Assembly (NCBI GenBank): GCA_947453695.1
Contig: CANGHW010000045.1
Coordinates: 1-35,476, forward strand
From: Opitutia bacterium
GTDB taxonomy: Bacteria; Verrucomicrobiota; Verrucomicrobiia; Opitutales; Opitutaceae
Reading direction: 5' to 3'
DNA length: 35,476 bases
The position numbers and the translations under genes were made by a program. The stretch's first letter is position 1. Each line of letters starts with the position of its first letter. Positions 16,377 to 24,861 of this stretch are shown here, in pieces. The notes under the pieces are model-generated. The model saw only the letters and a list, made by a program, of their open reading frames with translations. It was not told the origin of the DNA and searched no databases.

Positions 16377-17116
16377 GCGGCTTCCTCCACACCAGCGGCC
16401 TTCACAAAAATCTCTTCCATATCCTGCTCCGCATATCTCGTTCGCAGCTCCGGCAGTGTGCCCTCTGCGAGTAGTTTTCCTCCGTGGATGATTCCCACGG
16501 TATCGCAAAGTTTCTCCACCTCGCTCATCACGTGCGTCGAGTAGATCACGGTTTTGCCCCGCCCTTTGCAGTCGCGGACGAACTTCACAATCGCCCGCGC
16601 AGTCATCACATCGAGTCCCAGAGTCGGTTCGTCAAAGATCATGACGGCGGGATCGTGCACGAGCGTGCGTGCGATCGAAGTCTTTTGCTTCATGCCCGTC
16701 GAAAACTTGTCGCAGCGTCGGTCGAGGAACTCATCCATGTCCAATTCAGCCGATAGCTGCTTGATACGCGCCTTGATCGCCGGATCAGCCATGCCGTTCA
16801 GGCGGCCAAAATAGGTGATCATTTCGCGGGCCGTAAGTCGCCCGTAGAGCGCGGTCGAGGCGGCGAGGAAACCGACATTGGCGCGCACCTTCTCCGGCTC
16901 TCGCGCGACATCAAATCCGGCCAGAGCAGCCGAACCGGAGGTCGGCGTGAGTAACGTAGCCAGCATGCGCAAGGTAGTCGTCTTGCCGGCACCATTGGCT
17001 CCGAGCAGGCCATAGATCTGGCCCGGAGCGACAAGGAACGAAACGTCGTCGGTTGCGCGAATTTCGCCCCGCTTCTTGTCGCGGAACGTTTTGGTAAGAT
17101 TACGGGCTTCGATCAT
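16373..17116 (-). CDS. ABC transporter ATPase (NatA-like)
   Basis: A 247-residue nucleotide-binding subunit: Walker A GANGAGKT at 39-46, signature region [15 protein letters not shown] near 135, Walker [13 protein letters not shown] near 157 and switch His in [14 protein letters not shown]. The signature reads STGM rather than SGGQ, which is common in NatA-type proteins. It pairs with the overlapping permease gene downstream. The regulator gene ends 11 bp upstream, so the kinase, regulator, ATPase and permease form one transcription unit in the same order as natK-natR-natA-natB of Bacillus. Confidence 0.92.
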   Translation of the reverse strand: MIEARNLTKTFRDKKRGEIRATDDVSFLVAPGQIYGLLGANGAGKTTTLRMLATLLTPTSGSAALAGFDVAREPEKVRANVGFLAASTALYGRLTAREMITYFGRLNGMADPAIKARIKQLSAELDMDEFLDRRCDKFSTGMKQKTSIARTLVHDPAVMIFDEPTLGLDVMTARAIVKFVRDCKGRGKTVIYSTHVMSEVEKLCDTVGIIHGGKLLAEGTLPELRTRYAEQDMEEIFVKAAGVEEAA

Positions 17117-17127
17117 GGAAGTGGGAC

Positions 17128-17862
17128 TTAGAGGCTCATCTTGTCGCGAAACTCCTGCGCTTGGCGGCGGCTGAGTTCCACTTTGGCTCCACCCTTAAGG
17201 TGGACGAGCAGGCCGCCGCTGAACCAAGGCTCAATCTTGTCGATCCAGGCCAGATTAATGATTTGGCGGCGATTAGCGCGAAAGAAGAACTTCGGATCCA
17301 GACGCTCCTCCATCGCGTTGAGCGAGCGAAAGAGCTGCGGCTGCGCGGTGTCAAAATGCACCCGGGTGTAGTTTCCCTCGCTCTCGAGCAGGCGAATCGA
17401 CTTAACCTCGACGAACCAGCAACGATCGCCTTCACGCACAAAGACTTTATCCTCCGCCGCCAACCGATCGCGCGGCGCGGCGCTCCCCGGTGTTTCCGGG
17501 GCTACTCCCAAAGCTTTGTCTCGCAGTTTGGACACCGCCGCCGTGAGACGCGCGGGATCGACCGGCTTCAGCAGGTAATCAAGCGCATTGAGCTCAAAGG
17601 CCTTCACCGCAAACTCGTCGTAAGCGGTAGTGAAGATCACGTGCGGCACAGGCGCCTCAAGCGATTCAAGTAGCTCCATACCCGTCTCACCGGGCATTTG
17701 GACGTCTAAAAACAACAGGTCGGGCGTCAGCGTCACGAGTTGCTCCCGCGCCTGCTTGGCATTGGCTGCTTCGCCCACGATTTCGATTTCGGGAAACGCA
17801 CTCAGCAGGCGACGGAGCTCGTTGCGCGCCAGGCGTTCGTCATCAATCAGCAAAGCTTTCAT
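17128..17862 (-). CDS. LytTR-family response regulator
   Basis: Residues 1-120 are a receiver domain: Asp7-Asp8 in LLIDDERLAR, phospho-acceptor Asp53 in LLFLDVQMPG, Thr in FTTAYDEFAVKAF and Lys in DYLLKPVDP. Residues ~137-242 are a LytTR DNA-binding domain (DRLAAEDKVFVREGDRCWFV, SEGNYTRVHF, FFRANRRQIINLAWI, VELSRRQAQEFR). LytTR regulators bind pairs of direct repeats about two helical turns apart; such a pair lies upstream of the operon at 19093-19125. The ATG overlaps the kinase stop by 4 bp, so kinase and regulator are coupled. The likely role is to control the downstream exporter genes and its own operon. Confidence 0.93.
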   Translation of the reverse strand: MKALLIDDERLARNELRRLLSAFPEIEIVGEAANAKQAREQLVTLTPDLLFLDVQMPGETGMELLESLEAPVPHVIFTTAYDEFAVKAFELNALDYLLKPVDPARLTAAVSKLRDKALGVAPETPGSAAPRDRLAAEDKVFVREGDRCWFVEVKSIRLLESEGNYTRVHFDTAQPQLFRSLNAMEERLDPKFFFRANRRQIINLAWIDKIEPWFSGGLLVHLKGGAKVELSRRQAQEFRDKMSL

Positions 17863-19001
17863 GCGCGGTTTGGATTCGCGAGGGGCAACACCGCTTCCGC
17901 CACCACGAGCGTTGGCGTCTCCGCGCGGAGTTGAAGCGTGGCACGTTCGCCGAAGAGCAGACGCAAGCGCTCGGCCGCATTGCGGAGACCGACGCCGGTC
18001 GAGCCATTCCGTATTTTCGCGGTCGCTGTGGCCACTTCTCCAGGATTGGACACCGTGAGCCGCAGCGCTCCGTCTTCACACCGCGCGATGATCGCAATCT
18101 CGCCACCTTCCGGACGCGTGGAGATGCCATACTTAACGGCATTCTCGACCAGTGTCTGCAAGAGCATCGGCGGCACCGGCAGAGCGAGTGTCGCCGGTTC
18201 GATATCAAGCTTCAATCGCAGGCGCTCCTCGTGCCGCACTTGCTCAAGCGCCAAGTAGTCATTTACGACGCGTAATTCGTCTTCGAAAGGCACGGTCTCG
18301 AGCTGGCCGCTCTGTAACGAATAACGAAGTAGATTGGCGAGTTGGGTGACCGACTGCCGGGCGCGAGCAGGATCTTCGTCGATGAGTGCGCGCAATGAGT
18401 TCAGGGAGTTGAAGATGAAATGAGGATTCACCTGCGACTTGAGGGCCCGAAGCTCCGCTTCCTTCACCGTGCCCGCCAGGCGCAGACGCTCGATTTCAGA
18501 GCGGTTGAGTCGGTCAAACAAATGATAGAAGAAATAAACACAGTGCCATCCGATCAGGGATACCATCCCATTGACCCACACTACCGTCATCACGATGCCG
18601 ACCGGAGAATTTGACGGCCAGGCACTCCCGACTACCCCATACGGCCAACCAAATCCTACGATCACCCAAATCGCGGCCTGCACCGCGCTGAGCGCCATGA
18701 TCCGCGGCAGGAGCGCGCGCCAGCCCAAACTCTTCCACCCCCAACGTGCGATCAAGATCCGGCCGAAATGCGAGAGCAGCAGACCCAAGGCCATCACCAT
18801 GGTCGTGGTCGCGACCTGAAATAGTTTCTCATCCGCCGTCGGTTCCTTTCGCGCGCCCACCAAGCCCAAGGCAAATACGATCTGCAGTGCCCAGAAGAAT
18901 CCCCAGCCGCCGGCTTGGAAGATCACATAAAGCCGCACTTTCGCTTTTTCACGGCGGCAGTCATCGTCGATTAGAATCGAAGAGGGAGGCGGTTGGTCCA
19001 T
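17859..19001 (-). CDS. LytS/YehU-type sensor histidine kinase
   Basis: A 380-residue membrane kinase. Four hydrophobic segments are visible (~25-48, 65-83, 97-120, 133-158), with short loops and no large external sensor domain, so the signal may be sensed in the membrane. A His_kinase domain follows: ALKSQVNPHFIFNSLNSLRAL with phospho-acceptor His194, then an ATPase domain with an N-box-like LQTLVENAVKYGI and G-box STGVGLRNAAERL. The N-terminal 22 residues are hydrophilic. It is the first gene of the four-gene operon, and its ATG at 19001 lies about 90 bp downstream of a direct-repeat operator candidate. No Shine-Dalgarno sequence stands out. Confidence 0.92.
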   Translation of the reverse strand: MDQPPPSSILIDDDCRREKAKVRLYVIFQAGGWGFFWALQIVFALGLVGARKEPTADEKLFQVATTTMVMALGLLLSHFGRILIARWGWKSLGWRALLPRIMALSAVQAAIWVIVGFGWPYGVVGSAWPSNSPVGIVMTVVWVNGMVSLIGWHCVYFFYHLFDRLNRSEIERLRLAGTVKEAELRALKSQVNPHFIFNSLNSLRALIDEDPARARQSVTQLANLLRYSLQSGQLETVPFEDELRVVNDYLALEQVRHEERLRLKLDIEPATLALPVPPMLLQTLVENAVKYGISTRPEGGEIAIIARCEDGALRLTVSNPGEVATATAKIRNGSTGVGLRNAAERLRLLFGERATLQLRAETPTLVVAEAVLPLANPNRA

Positions 19002-19032
19002 GGCGGTCGGAAGCGTGTCAGGAGAGGCAATG

Positions 19033-19049
19033 GGCGCAAACTTTGCGCC
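19033..19049. promoter_or_regulatory. Palindrome upstream of the kinase gene
   Basis: GGCGCAAA and TTTGCGCC flank a single central base, a perfect 8-bp inverted repeat 32-48 bp before the kinase ATG. It could be a repressor operator near the transcription start or a tight 5'-UTR element. The near-zero loop favours a DNA site over an RNA hairpin. Confidence 0.4.
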
Positions 19050-19092
19050 ACGAGCCCACCTTACCTGAACTCACCCCACCCCGCCCCGCCTT

Positions 19093-19125
19093 CGGGATGA
19101 ACGGGCAAGCTCCCGGGATGAACGG
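19093..19125 (-). promoter_or_regulatory. Candidate LytTR operator: two identical 12-bp direct repeats, 21-bp period
   Basis: On minus, CCGTTCATCCCG occurs twice (19125-19114 and 19104-19093) with a 9-bp spacer, so the repeats sit two helical turns apart on one DNA face, the classic LytTR arrangement. The CCGTTC core resembles the AlgR-type LytTR site CCGTTCGTC. The pair ends 92 bp before the kinase ATG. A weak -10-like TAAGGT at 19063-19058 (minus) would put the sites just upstream of the -35 region, as expected for an activator. The ribokinase gene starts 45 bp away on the other strand and might also be affected. Confidence 0.6.
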
Positions 19126-19169
19126 CGCATGGCTTGTCACTCTCCACCACCCCGTCCTAACGTCCTGCC

Positions 19170-20126
19170 ATGAAACCCGCAGTCGTCGTCGTCGGCAGCT
19201 TTAATCAAGATCTCACCTGGCGCTGTGCGGAGTTTCCCGCTCCGGGCGAGACCATCGTCGGTGAGTTCAAGACTGGCCCCGGTGGCAAGGGCTCGAATCA
19301 AGCCGTCGCCGCCGCCCGCGCCGGCGCCCCCACGGCATTTGTCGGCGCCTTTGGCGACGACAGCTTCGGGCGCGATGCGCAGGCTTTTCTCCGCGCCGAG
19401 GGTATCACCGTCCATGCGGCGCGCAAAAAACTCCCGACCGGCAACGCCGCGATTCTCGTCAATCACCGCGGCCAAAACCAAATCGTGGTCGCCCTCGGTG
19501 CCAATGCCGCACTCGCCCCGCGAGACGTCCCATCTACCCTCCTCCGCTCCGCTCGCGTCGTCGTCTGTCAGCACGAAACCAATCTCCCGCTCAATGCGGC
19601 CGTTCTCCGCACCGCCCGCCGCGCCGGGGTGACGACGGTGCTCAACCCCGCTCCGATGCGGGCCGACTTCGACGCCCGCATTCTCGCCCACACCGATGTC
19701 CTCATCCCCAACGAATCCGAATTCGTGGCGTTGATCGCCCGCCCCGGCTTCGACGAAGCGGCCCTTCATGCGCTCGCGCCCGCCGCCCTCCACTCCCTCT
19801 GCCGTTCACTCGGTGCGCCGACCGTGATCGTCACGCTGGGGGCCCGCGGCTGTTTTGTCTCCGAGCCAAGCCGCCACACATTTATCCCCAGTTACACCGG
19901 CCTGAAAGTCATCGACACCACCGGGGCCGGCGACGCCTTCGTCGGCGGCTTCGCGGCGGGGCTCGTAAAGTTCTCGGGCGACCAAGTCGCCGCCGCCCAC
20001 TTTGCCAATGCCGTCGCCGCACTATCCGTCACAAAGTTTGGCACGGCGCCGTCGATGCCAGCGCGACGGACCATCGATCAATTCATCAGGAAACACTCCC
20101 ACGTAGCCCGTCGCCCGTCCGCTTAA
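19170..20126 (+). CDS. rbsK: Ribokinase (PfkB family carbohydrate kinase)
   Basis: The enzyme phosphorylates ribose, or a related sugar, with ATP. PfkB family signature 1 is seen as GPGGKGSNQAVAAARAGAPTAFVGAFGDD (residues ~37-65) and signature 2 as DTTGAGDAFVGGFAAGL near residue 250, with the catalytic Asp in GAGD. The N-terminal VVVGSFNQDLTWRC and TGNAAILVNHRGQNQIVVALGAN are ribokinase-like. The length, 318 residues, is slightly above the usual ~305 because of a short basic tail (RKHSHVARRPSA). No ribose transporter or regulator is adjacent. It could feed ribose released after nucleoside phosphorolysis by the deoA product, though the genes are not linked. Confidence 0.87.
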   Translation: MKPAVVVVGSFNQDLTWRCAEFPAPGETIVGEFKTGPGGKGSNQAVAAARAGAPTAFVGAFGDDSFGRDAQAFLRAEGITVHAARKKLPTGNAAILVNHRGQNQIVVALGANAALAPRDVPSTLLRSARVVVCQHETNLPLNAAVLRTARRAGVTTVLNPAPMRADFDARILAHTDVLIPNESEFVALIARPGFDEAALHALAPAALHSLCRSLGAPTVIVTLGARGCFVSEPSRHTFIPSYTGLKVIDTTGAGDAFVGGFAAGLVKFSGDQVAAAHFANAVAALSVTKFGTAPSMPARRTIDQFIRKHSHVARRPSA

Positions 20127-20154
20127 CCCCACCCGGCCACACCCGCCTACGTGG

Positions 20155-20601
20155 TTATCTAGCCTTCGCGGCCGACTTTGGCTTACCCGCCTTGATCGCC
20201 TTTGCCTTCTTTTTCGGCGCCGCGACAGCATGCTCAAACAATGCCGCTACCGCGCCGGCCGGGTCTTGAACCACCGCCATCTTGCCCATCCCCATATCGC
20301 GCAGGGGCGCCACGATCTTGCCTCCTTGGGCTAGACAGGTCTTCAGACTCGCCCGCAAATCCGCGACCGTGATGTAGACCAACCACTGCGCCGGCAGTTT
20401 CTGATTGTCGCCCCGCGCATGACAGATGCCTCCGGCGGGCTTCTTGGAGCCCGGCGGCATCATGCAAAAGTCTTGGTATCCGCCCATGTCGATCCCCATG
20501 GTTTTCCACCCCACCACGGCCGCATAAAATTCACTCACGCGCACCGCGTCCGGCACCGTCAAATCAGTCCAGGAAATCGTCCCTACTTGATTCTTCTTCA
20601 T
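20155..20601 (-). CDS. VOC-family (glyoxalase/bleomycin-resistance fold) protein
   Basis: A 148-residue protein with one vicinal-oxygen-chelate module pair: GTISWTDLTVPDAVRVSEFYAAVVGWK in the first half and QWLVYITVADLRASLKTCLAQGGKIV with MAVVQDPAGAVAALFE in the second. The TISW..L...D......FY..V.GW pattern is typical of small VOC proteins annotated as glyoxalase-like. Metal or substrate ligands are not certain. The last ~25 residues are a Lys/Ala-rich tail (PKKKAKAIKAGKPKSAAKAR), unusual for the fold and perhaps nucleic-acid binding. It diverges from the DUF1905 gene 62 bp away. Confidence 0.85.
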   Translation of the reverse strand: MKKNQVGTISWTDLTVPDAVRVSEFYAAVVGWKTMGIDMGGYQDFCMMPPGSKKPAGGICHARGDNQKLPAQWLVYITVADLRASLKTCLAQGGKIVAPLRDMGMGKMAVVQDPAGAVAALFEHAVAAPKKKAKAIKAGKPKSAAKAR

Positions 20602-20663
20602 CCCCCGAGAATTACGCGCAACACCTGCTCGCTCAACGCCATTCTCACCCTACTTTTTCACCT

Positions 20664-21152
20664 ATGCCCACGTTTCGCGCCACGATTATGAAAGTCGGTC
20701 CCGGCTACTGGGTCGACGTGCCGGCCGCCGTCATAGCAGAACTGGGCCAGGCGCGGAATATTCCGGTGACAGTCCGCTATGCAGACGACGCCCATCCCTC
20801 CACGATCACCCCGGGGCGCGAGGGCACGGGGCGACTCTCTCTCCATGCAGATGTTTTTCGCGCCGGCGGATTCGCCGTCGGCGATGCGCTGGACGTGACG
20901 GTCACCCTCGATCGCACACCCCGCACCCTCACTGTGCCGCCGGATCTCCTGCGGGCCCTTGCATTTCGCACTGCCGCCGCCTCCGCATGGCAACAAGCCG
21001 CACCCTCGACGCGGCGGGTCGTCGTTGAGCAACTCAATGCCCTGCGTTCACCTGATGCACGCGCCCGTCGAATCGAAAAACTCGTTGAGCACTTCGCCGA
21101 ACGCGCCACCTCCCGGGCTGCCGCTGCAAAATCACGGTCAAAATCATCCTAG
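20664..21152 (+). CDS. DUF1905 / YdeI-type protein
   Basis: Residues 1-~95 form a DUF1905 beta-barrel-like domain ([72 protein letters not shown] in outline). The C-terminal part has the YdeI/OmpD-associated helix pattern ([33 protein letters not shown]) and a Ser/Arg/Lys-rich tail. Related proteins are linked to bacteriocin or peptide resistance in E. coli-type YdeI, but the function of stand-alone DUF1905 proteins is not known. The next gene on the strand, a histidine kinase, starts 52 bp downstream. Confidence 0.8.
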   Translation: MPTFRATIMKVGPGYWVDVPAAVIAELGQARNIPVTVRYADDAHPSTITPGREGTGRLSLHADVFRAGGFAVGDALDVTVTLDRTPRTLTVPPDLLRALAFRTAAASAWQQAAPSTRRVVVEQLNALRSPDARARRIEKLVEHFAERATSRAAAAKSRSKSS

Positions 21153-21204
21153 GGCATCTCCCCCCTTTACTGCCCCCCATAGTCTCCTACGCTATAAGAG
21201 AACC

Positions 21205-22302
21205 ATGTCCTCTCCTTCCGAAAAGCGTTTTGCCGGCGTGCTCGGCGAAGAGTTGCAGACCCTCGAAGGCGCGGGCCAGTCACGCAGTTTTTCTGCGGGC
21301 CAGACGATTTTTTCCGCCGGCGACCCCGGAGATGGGTTTTACGTGATAGAGAGCGGGCGCGTGCAAATCACCGCCGTCGTGGGCAACAATGAACCCCGCA
21401 CCCTCGCCATCATCACTGCCGGTGATTTCTTCGGCGAAATGGCCGTGCTCGACGACGCCCCGCGCTCGGCTTCCGCCCGCGCCGAGACCGATACGGTGAC
21501 CTTTTTTCTCAGTCGCGAGCAACTGCTCTCGCTGCTCGATCGCCGCCCGCGCATCGCGCTCAACCTCATCCGCGAATTCAGCAACCGCATGCGCGCGCTG
21601 AATCAGAAGTATCTCGACGAGATCATCCAGGCCGAGCGTCTCGCCGTCGTCGGTCGCTTCGCCGGAACCATTGTCCACGACTTCAAGAACCCGCTCCAAG
21701 TGATCGGCCTCGCTGCCGAGCTCGCCTGCAGCGAGCACACCGCCCCGCCCATGCGGGCCAAGGCGCAGAACCGCATCGCGCTCCAGATCGAGCGCATGAC
21801 CAACATGCTTCACGAGCTCATCGAGTTCACCAAACCCTCGGGTCAGCGCCCGGTGCACTCGCCCGTCAGCTTCGCGCGCTACATGAATCCGCTCGCCGAA
21901 GAGTTCCGCTCCGAGATCGCCGACCGCGGAGTGAAACTCGAAATCGCCACCCCGCCTCCGACTGTCGACGTCCGCATTCAGCCGCAGCGCCTGACCCGAC
22001 TCTTCTACAATCTGCTCAACAACGCCGTCGACGAGATGTCCGGCGGCGGCACGGTATTTCTCCGCTTCTTTACCGACGATACCACGCTTCGCGTCGAAAT
22101 CGAAGACACTGGCAGCGGCATCGCACCCGAAATCGCGCAAACGCTCTTTCAACCGTTCGCCACTCACGGCAAGGCTCACGGCACCGGCCTGGGCCTGACT
22201 ATTTGTCGACGCATCGTCGAGGACCACGGCGGGAAAATCTCCGCCCGGAGCGAGCCCGGCAAGGGCGCGACATTTATCTTCACATTGCCGCTCGCGAAAT
22301 AG
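21205..22302 (+). CDS. Cyclic-nucleotide-binding-domain histidine kinase
   Basis: A soluble 365-residue kinase with no membrane segment. Residues ~20-130 are a CRP-like cyclic nucleotide-binding domain ([51 protein letters not shown]). A short helix leads to the HisKA region [20 protein letters not shown] with His158, then the ATPase domain with N-box [14 protein letters not shown]1 DTGSGIAP and G2 [18 protein letters not shown]. No response regulator or receiver domain is attached or adjacent, so its partner is elsewhere. The ATG at 21205 is chosen because it starts just before the ligand domain; the frame is open further upstream but overlaps the DUF1905 gene. Confidence 0.92.
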   Translation: MSSPSEKRFAGVLGEELQTLEGAGQSRSFSAGQTIFSAGDPGDGFYVIESGRVQITAVVGNNEPRTLAIITAGDFFGEMAVLDDAPRSASARAETDTVTFFLSREQLLSLLDRRPRIALNLIREFSNRMRALNQKYLDEIIQAERLAVVGRFAGTIVHDFKNPLQVIGLAAELACSEHTAPPMRAKAQNRIALQIERMTNMLHELIEFTKPSGQRPVHSPVSFARYMNPLAEEFRSEIADRGVKLEIATPPPTVDVRIQPQRLTRLFYNLLNNAVDEMSGGGTVFLRFFTDDTTLRVEIEDTGSGIAPEIAQTLFQPFATHGKAHGTGLGLTICRRIVEDHGGKISARSEPGKGATFIFTLPLAK

Positions 22303-22370
22303 GGCGGACCATAGCCCGCCGCGCTCGCCGTCGCACAGGTCTGCTCACTTCGCCGCAACGCGCCCGAGCC

Positions 22371-23780
22371 CTACTTCGCCGCCACCGGCATTTTCCAATA
22401 CTCGTTGTCCACGCGGGCCGTGCGCATGAGTTCCGTCGCTCGCGCTACCAGCGCCGGCTGCTTGGCGGCGACGTCTTCCCGCTCGCCTGGATCCGTCGTC
22501 AAATCGTAAAGCGCGACCGGCGCCGTCGGTTTCTTCAGGCGGAGGCCCTTCCAACGCCCGTCGATCAATACGGCCTGACTCATCCCCTGCTCGTAGAACT
22601 CCCAATAAAGATACTCATGACGGCGCTGCTCTCCGCGGCCGAGGAGGGTCGGCACGAGGCTGATGCTATCGAGCTTCACCGGCGGTTTCCCACCTGCGAG
22701 CTCCGCCCACGTCGCCATCAAATCGCCGAAATATCCCACGTGCCCGCTCACGGCCCACGCTGGGATCTTGCCGGGCCACCGGGCCAGAAATGGCACACGA
22801 ATACCACCATCCCAGAGATCACGCTTGATCCCCCGATGCGGGCCGCTCGCTTCGAAAAACTCCGGCGCATAATTCGGTCCGCCTTCGCGATGGGGTCCAT
22901 TGTCGCTCGAGAACATCACCAGCGTGTTCTCCTCGAGTTTTTCGTCGCGGAGAAATTTCATCACCGCACCGATGCCTTCGTCCATGCGTGTGATCATGGC
23001 GGCGTGGTTCTTCTGTGACTCGTTCCAGGCCCGATCCGCGTAGACCGTGTGCTCCGGCACTTCGTTACCTTCACCGAGTTCGCGGGAGCGCTCGTTGTTC
23101 CCGTGCGGAGTGGTCAAGGCGAGGAAGAGAAAAAAGGGCCGCGTCTTGTTCTTTTCCACGAACGCCCGGGTCTCTTCGAAAAAGAGATCGCTCGCGTAGC
23201 TCACACGTTTGGTCGCGTAGCCCGCGCCGGGCACCTCCCCGACGGGTTTCACCTCGTTGGGCAATTTCACGATCGTATCGTTGCGCCAGAGAAAGTCCGG
23301 GTAGTGGTTGTGTGCGTGGGTCTGGTTGATGAACCCGTAGAAATAGTCGAAGCCCTGCTTCCACGGCGCCCCCACCGAATCCGCTTCGCCCAGGCCCCAC
23401 TTGCCTACGAGGCCCGTCGTATAGCCCGTATCATGCAGCACACGGGCCACCGTCACTTCATCGGCACGCAGCGTCTGGGCCGCATGGTTGCCCTTGCCCG
23501 CATTACCGCGCACGGTCGTGTGTCCCATGTGCTGGCCGGTCATGAGCACGCTGCGGGACGGCGCGCACACCGTGTTACCAGCATAGAACTGCGTGAACCT
23601 CATCCCTTCGGCCGCCATGCGGTCGAGATGCGGCGTCCGGATTTGCTTCTGCCCATAGGCGCCGACCTCACCGTAGCCCAGGTCGTCGGCGAGGATGAAA
23701 ATGATATTAGGCTTCGTCGCTGGTTGCGCGGATGCGCACACGATACCGGCGAAAAACAGGAAGATCGCACGTGGGGTCAT
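22371..23780 (-). CDS. Secreted S1-type sulfatase
   Basis: Sulfatases hydrolyse sulfate esters of sugars or aryl compounds. A signal peptide is visible (MTPRAIFLFFAGIVCASAQP, ~20 residues). The metal-binding start PNIIFILADDLGYGEVGAYG (Asp32-Asp33) and the formylglycine motif CAPSRS (Cys72) followed by LMTGQ are intact, so the enzyme needs an FGE-type maturase encoded elsewhere. Further family blocks: GLVGKWGLGE, RPFFLFLALTTPHGN, MFSSDNGPHREGG and GGIRVPFLARWPGKIPA. Length, 469 residues, is normal. Such genes are numerous in Verrucomicrobia that degrade sulfated polysaccharides. It diverges from the DUF4380-like gene 97 bp away. Confidence 0.95.
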   Translation of the reverse strand: MTPRAIFLFFAGIVCASAQPATKPNIIFILADDLGYGEVGAYGQKQIRTPHLDRMAAEGMRFTQFYAGNTVCAPSRSVLMTGQHMGHTTVRGNAGKGNHAAQTLRADEVTVARVLHDTGYTTGLVGKWGLGEADSVGAPWKQGFDYFYGFINQTHAHNHYPDFLWRNDTIVKLPNEVKPVGEVPGAGYATKRVSYASDLFFEETRAFVEKNKTRPFFLFLALTTPHGNNERSRELGEGNEVPEHTVYADRAWNESQKNHAAMITRMDEGIGAVMKFLRDEKLEENTLVMFSSDNGPHREGGPNYAPEFFEASGPHRGIKRDLWDGGIRVPFLARWPGKIPAWAVSGHVGYFGDLMATWAELAGGKPPVKLDSISLVPTLLGRGEQRRHEYLYWEFYEQGMSQAVLIDGRWKGLRLKKPTAPVALYDLTTDPGEREDVAAKQPALVARATELMRTARVDNEYWKMPVAAK

Positions 23781-23877
23781 AGGTCAGGGCAGCTTGGTGC
23801 CATGGAGGAACCTTGACCACCCTTTCCTCTGCGCCCGGCCTTGTGCCCCGTGCCTTCCCCGCCCAACTTCTCCGCTC

Positions 23878-24861
23878 ATGCGCGCCCCTCGCCTCTTGCT
23901 TCTCTTGGCCCTCATCACGTCGGCCATCACCCCTCACCTACACGCGGCCGACGCTACCGGCCTCTCCGTCGCCACCGCGCAAACCTACCGCGGCTGGAAA
24001 GACGCGATCATCCTGCGCAATGGCCTCGTCGAGGCCGTGATCGTCCCTTCGCTGGGCCGCGTGATGCAGTTTCGTTTCGTCGGCGAGACCGATGGTCCGT
24101 TTTGGGAGAACGAAAAACTATTTGGGCAGCCCATGCCCGCCGATCCCTGGAAAGCCGCCCACGGGAGTTTCGGCGGCGACAAGACGTGGCCCGCCCCACA
24201 GTCGCTGTGGAACTGGCCGCCGCCCGACATCTTCGACCGCACCGCGGTCAATGCCTCCGTGAGCTCCGACCGCTCGGTCACTCTTGTCTCCGAGACGAGC
24301 CCGCGGTTCGGCCTGCGCACGATTCGCCGCATCACCCTCGATCGCGGTGCTCCGGTGATGCACATTTCCACCACGTATCAAAAAGCCGCCGGCGATCCCC
24401 TCGCTGTCTCGGTGTGGATCATCACGCAGCTCCGCGAGCCAGTCGCCTCGTTTCTGCCCGTCCCGCTGGATTCCAAATTCCCCACCGGCCTCGCCCCACA
24501 GTGGTCCGCACCCGCCGGTGCCATGCAACGCCACGGCGACCTGCTGCGTTTCGTGCGAGATCCCAAAAAATCCTACAAGGTCGGCAACGATGCTGCCGCG
24601 ATCATCTGGGTCGGCGAGAGACACGTGCTGCGTATCTCCACCGACCGCCTCGCCGGCGCCGATTATCCGGACGGCGGCTGCATCGCCGAATTCTATGCTA
24701 ACGCCGATCCCGTCCCCTATGTCGAACACGAGACCGTCGGCCCCCTCAAGACCCTGCGCCCCGGTGATTCCGTTTCCGCCACCAACCACTACGTCCTCGC
24801 CCGCCGTTCCTCGAAAGATCCCGTCGCCGACGCTCGCGCGCTTCTCACTCCGAAGAAATGA
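23878..24861 (+). CDS. Secreted DUF4380-like protein
   Basis: A signal peptide (MRAPRLLLLLALITSAITPHLHAAD) precedes a ~300-residue beta-rich domain. The pattern YRGWKDAIILRNGLVEAVIVPSLGRVMQFRF, with LWNWPPPD later, fits DUF4380, which resembles the galactose-mutarotase/carbohydrate-binding beta-sandwich fold; this family assignment is from memory of the pattern. A role in periplasmic sugar recognition fits the neighbouring sulfatase but is inference. The ATG at 23878 begins the signal peptide; the frame is open further upstream without coding character. Its stop overlaps the next gene by 4 bp (ATGA). Confidence 0.75.
   Translation: MRAPRLLLLLALITSAITPHLHAADATGLSVATAQTYRGWKDAIILRNGLVEAVIVPSLGRVMQFRFVGETDGPFWENEKLFGQPMPADPWKAAHGSFGGDKTWPAPQSLWNWPPPDIFDRTAVNASVSSDRSVTLVSETSPRFGLRTIRRITLDRGAPVMHISTTYQKAAGDPLAVSVWIITQLREPVASFLPVPLDSKFPTGLAPQWSAPAGAMQRHGDLLRFVRDPKKSYKVGNDAAAIIWVGERHVLRISTDRLAGADYPDGGCIAEFYANADPVPYVEHETVGPLKTLRPGDSVSATNHYVLARRSSKDPVADARALLTPKK

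Noticed and set aside
21280..22227. Long minus-strand open frame inside the cyclic-nucleotide kinase gene
   Set aside because: It is antisense to clear kinase motifs, and its own translation is Gly/Val/Glu/Arg-rich without domains.
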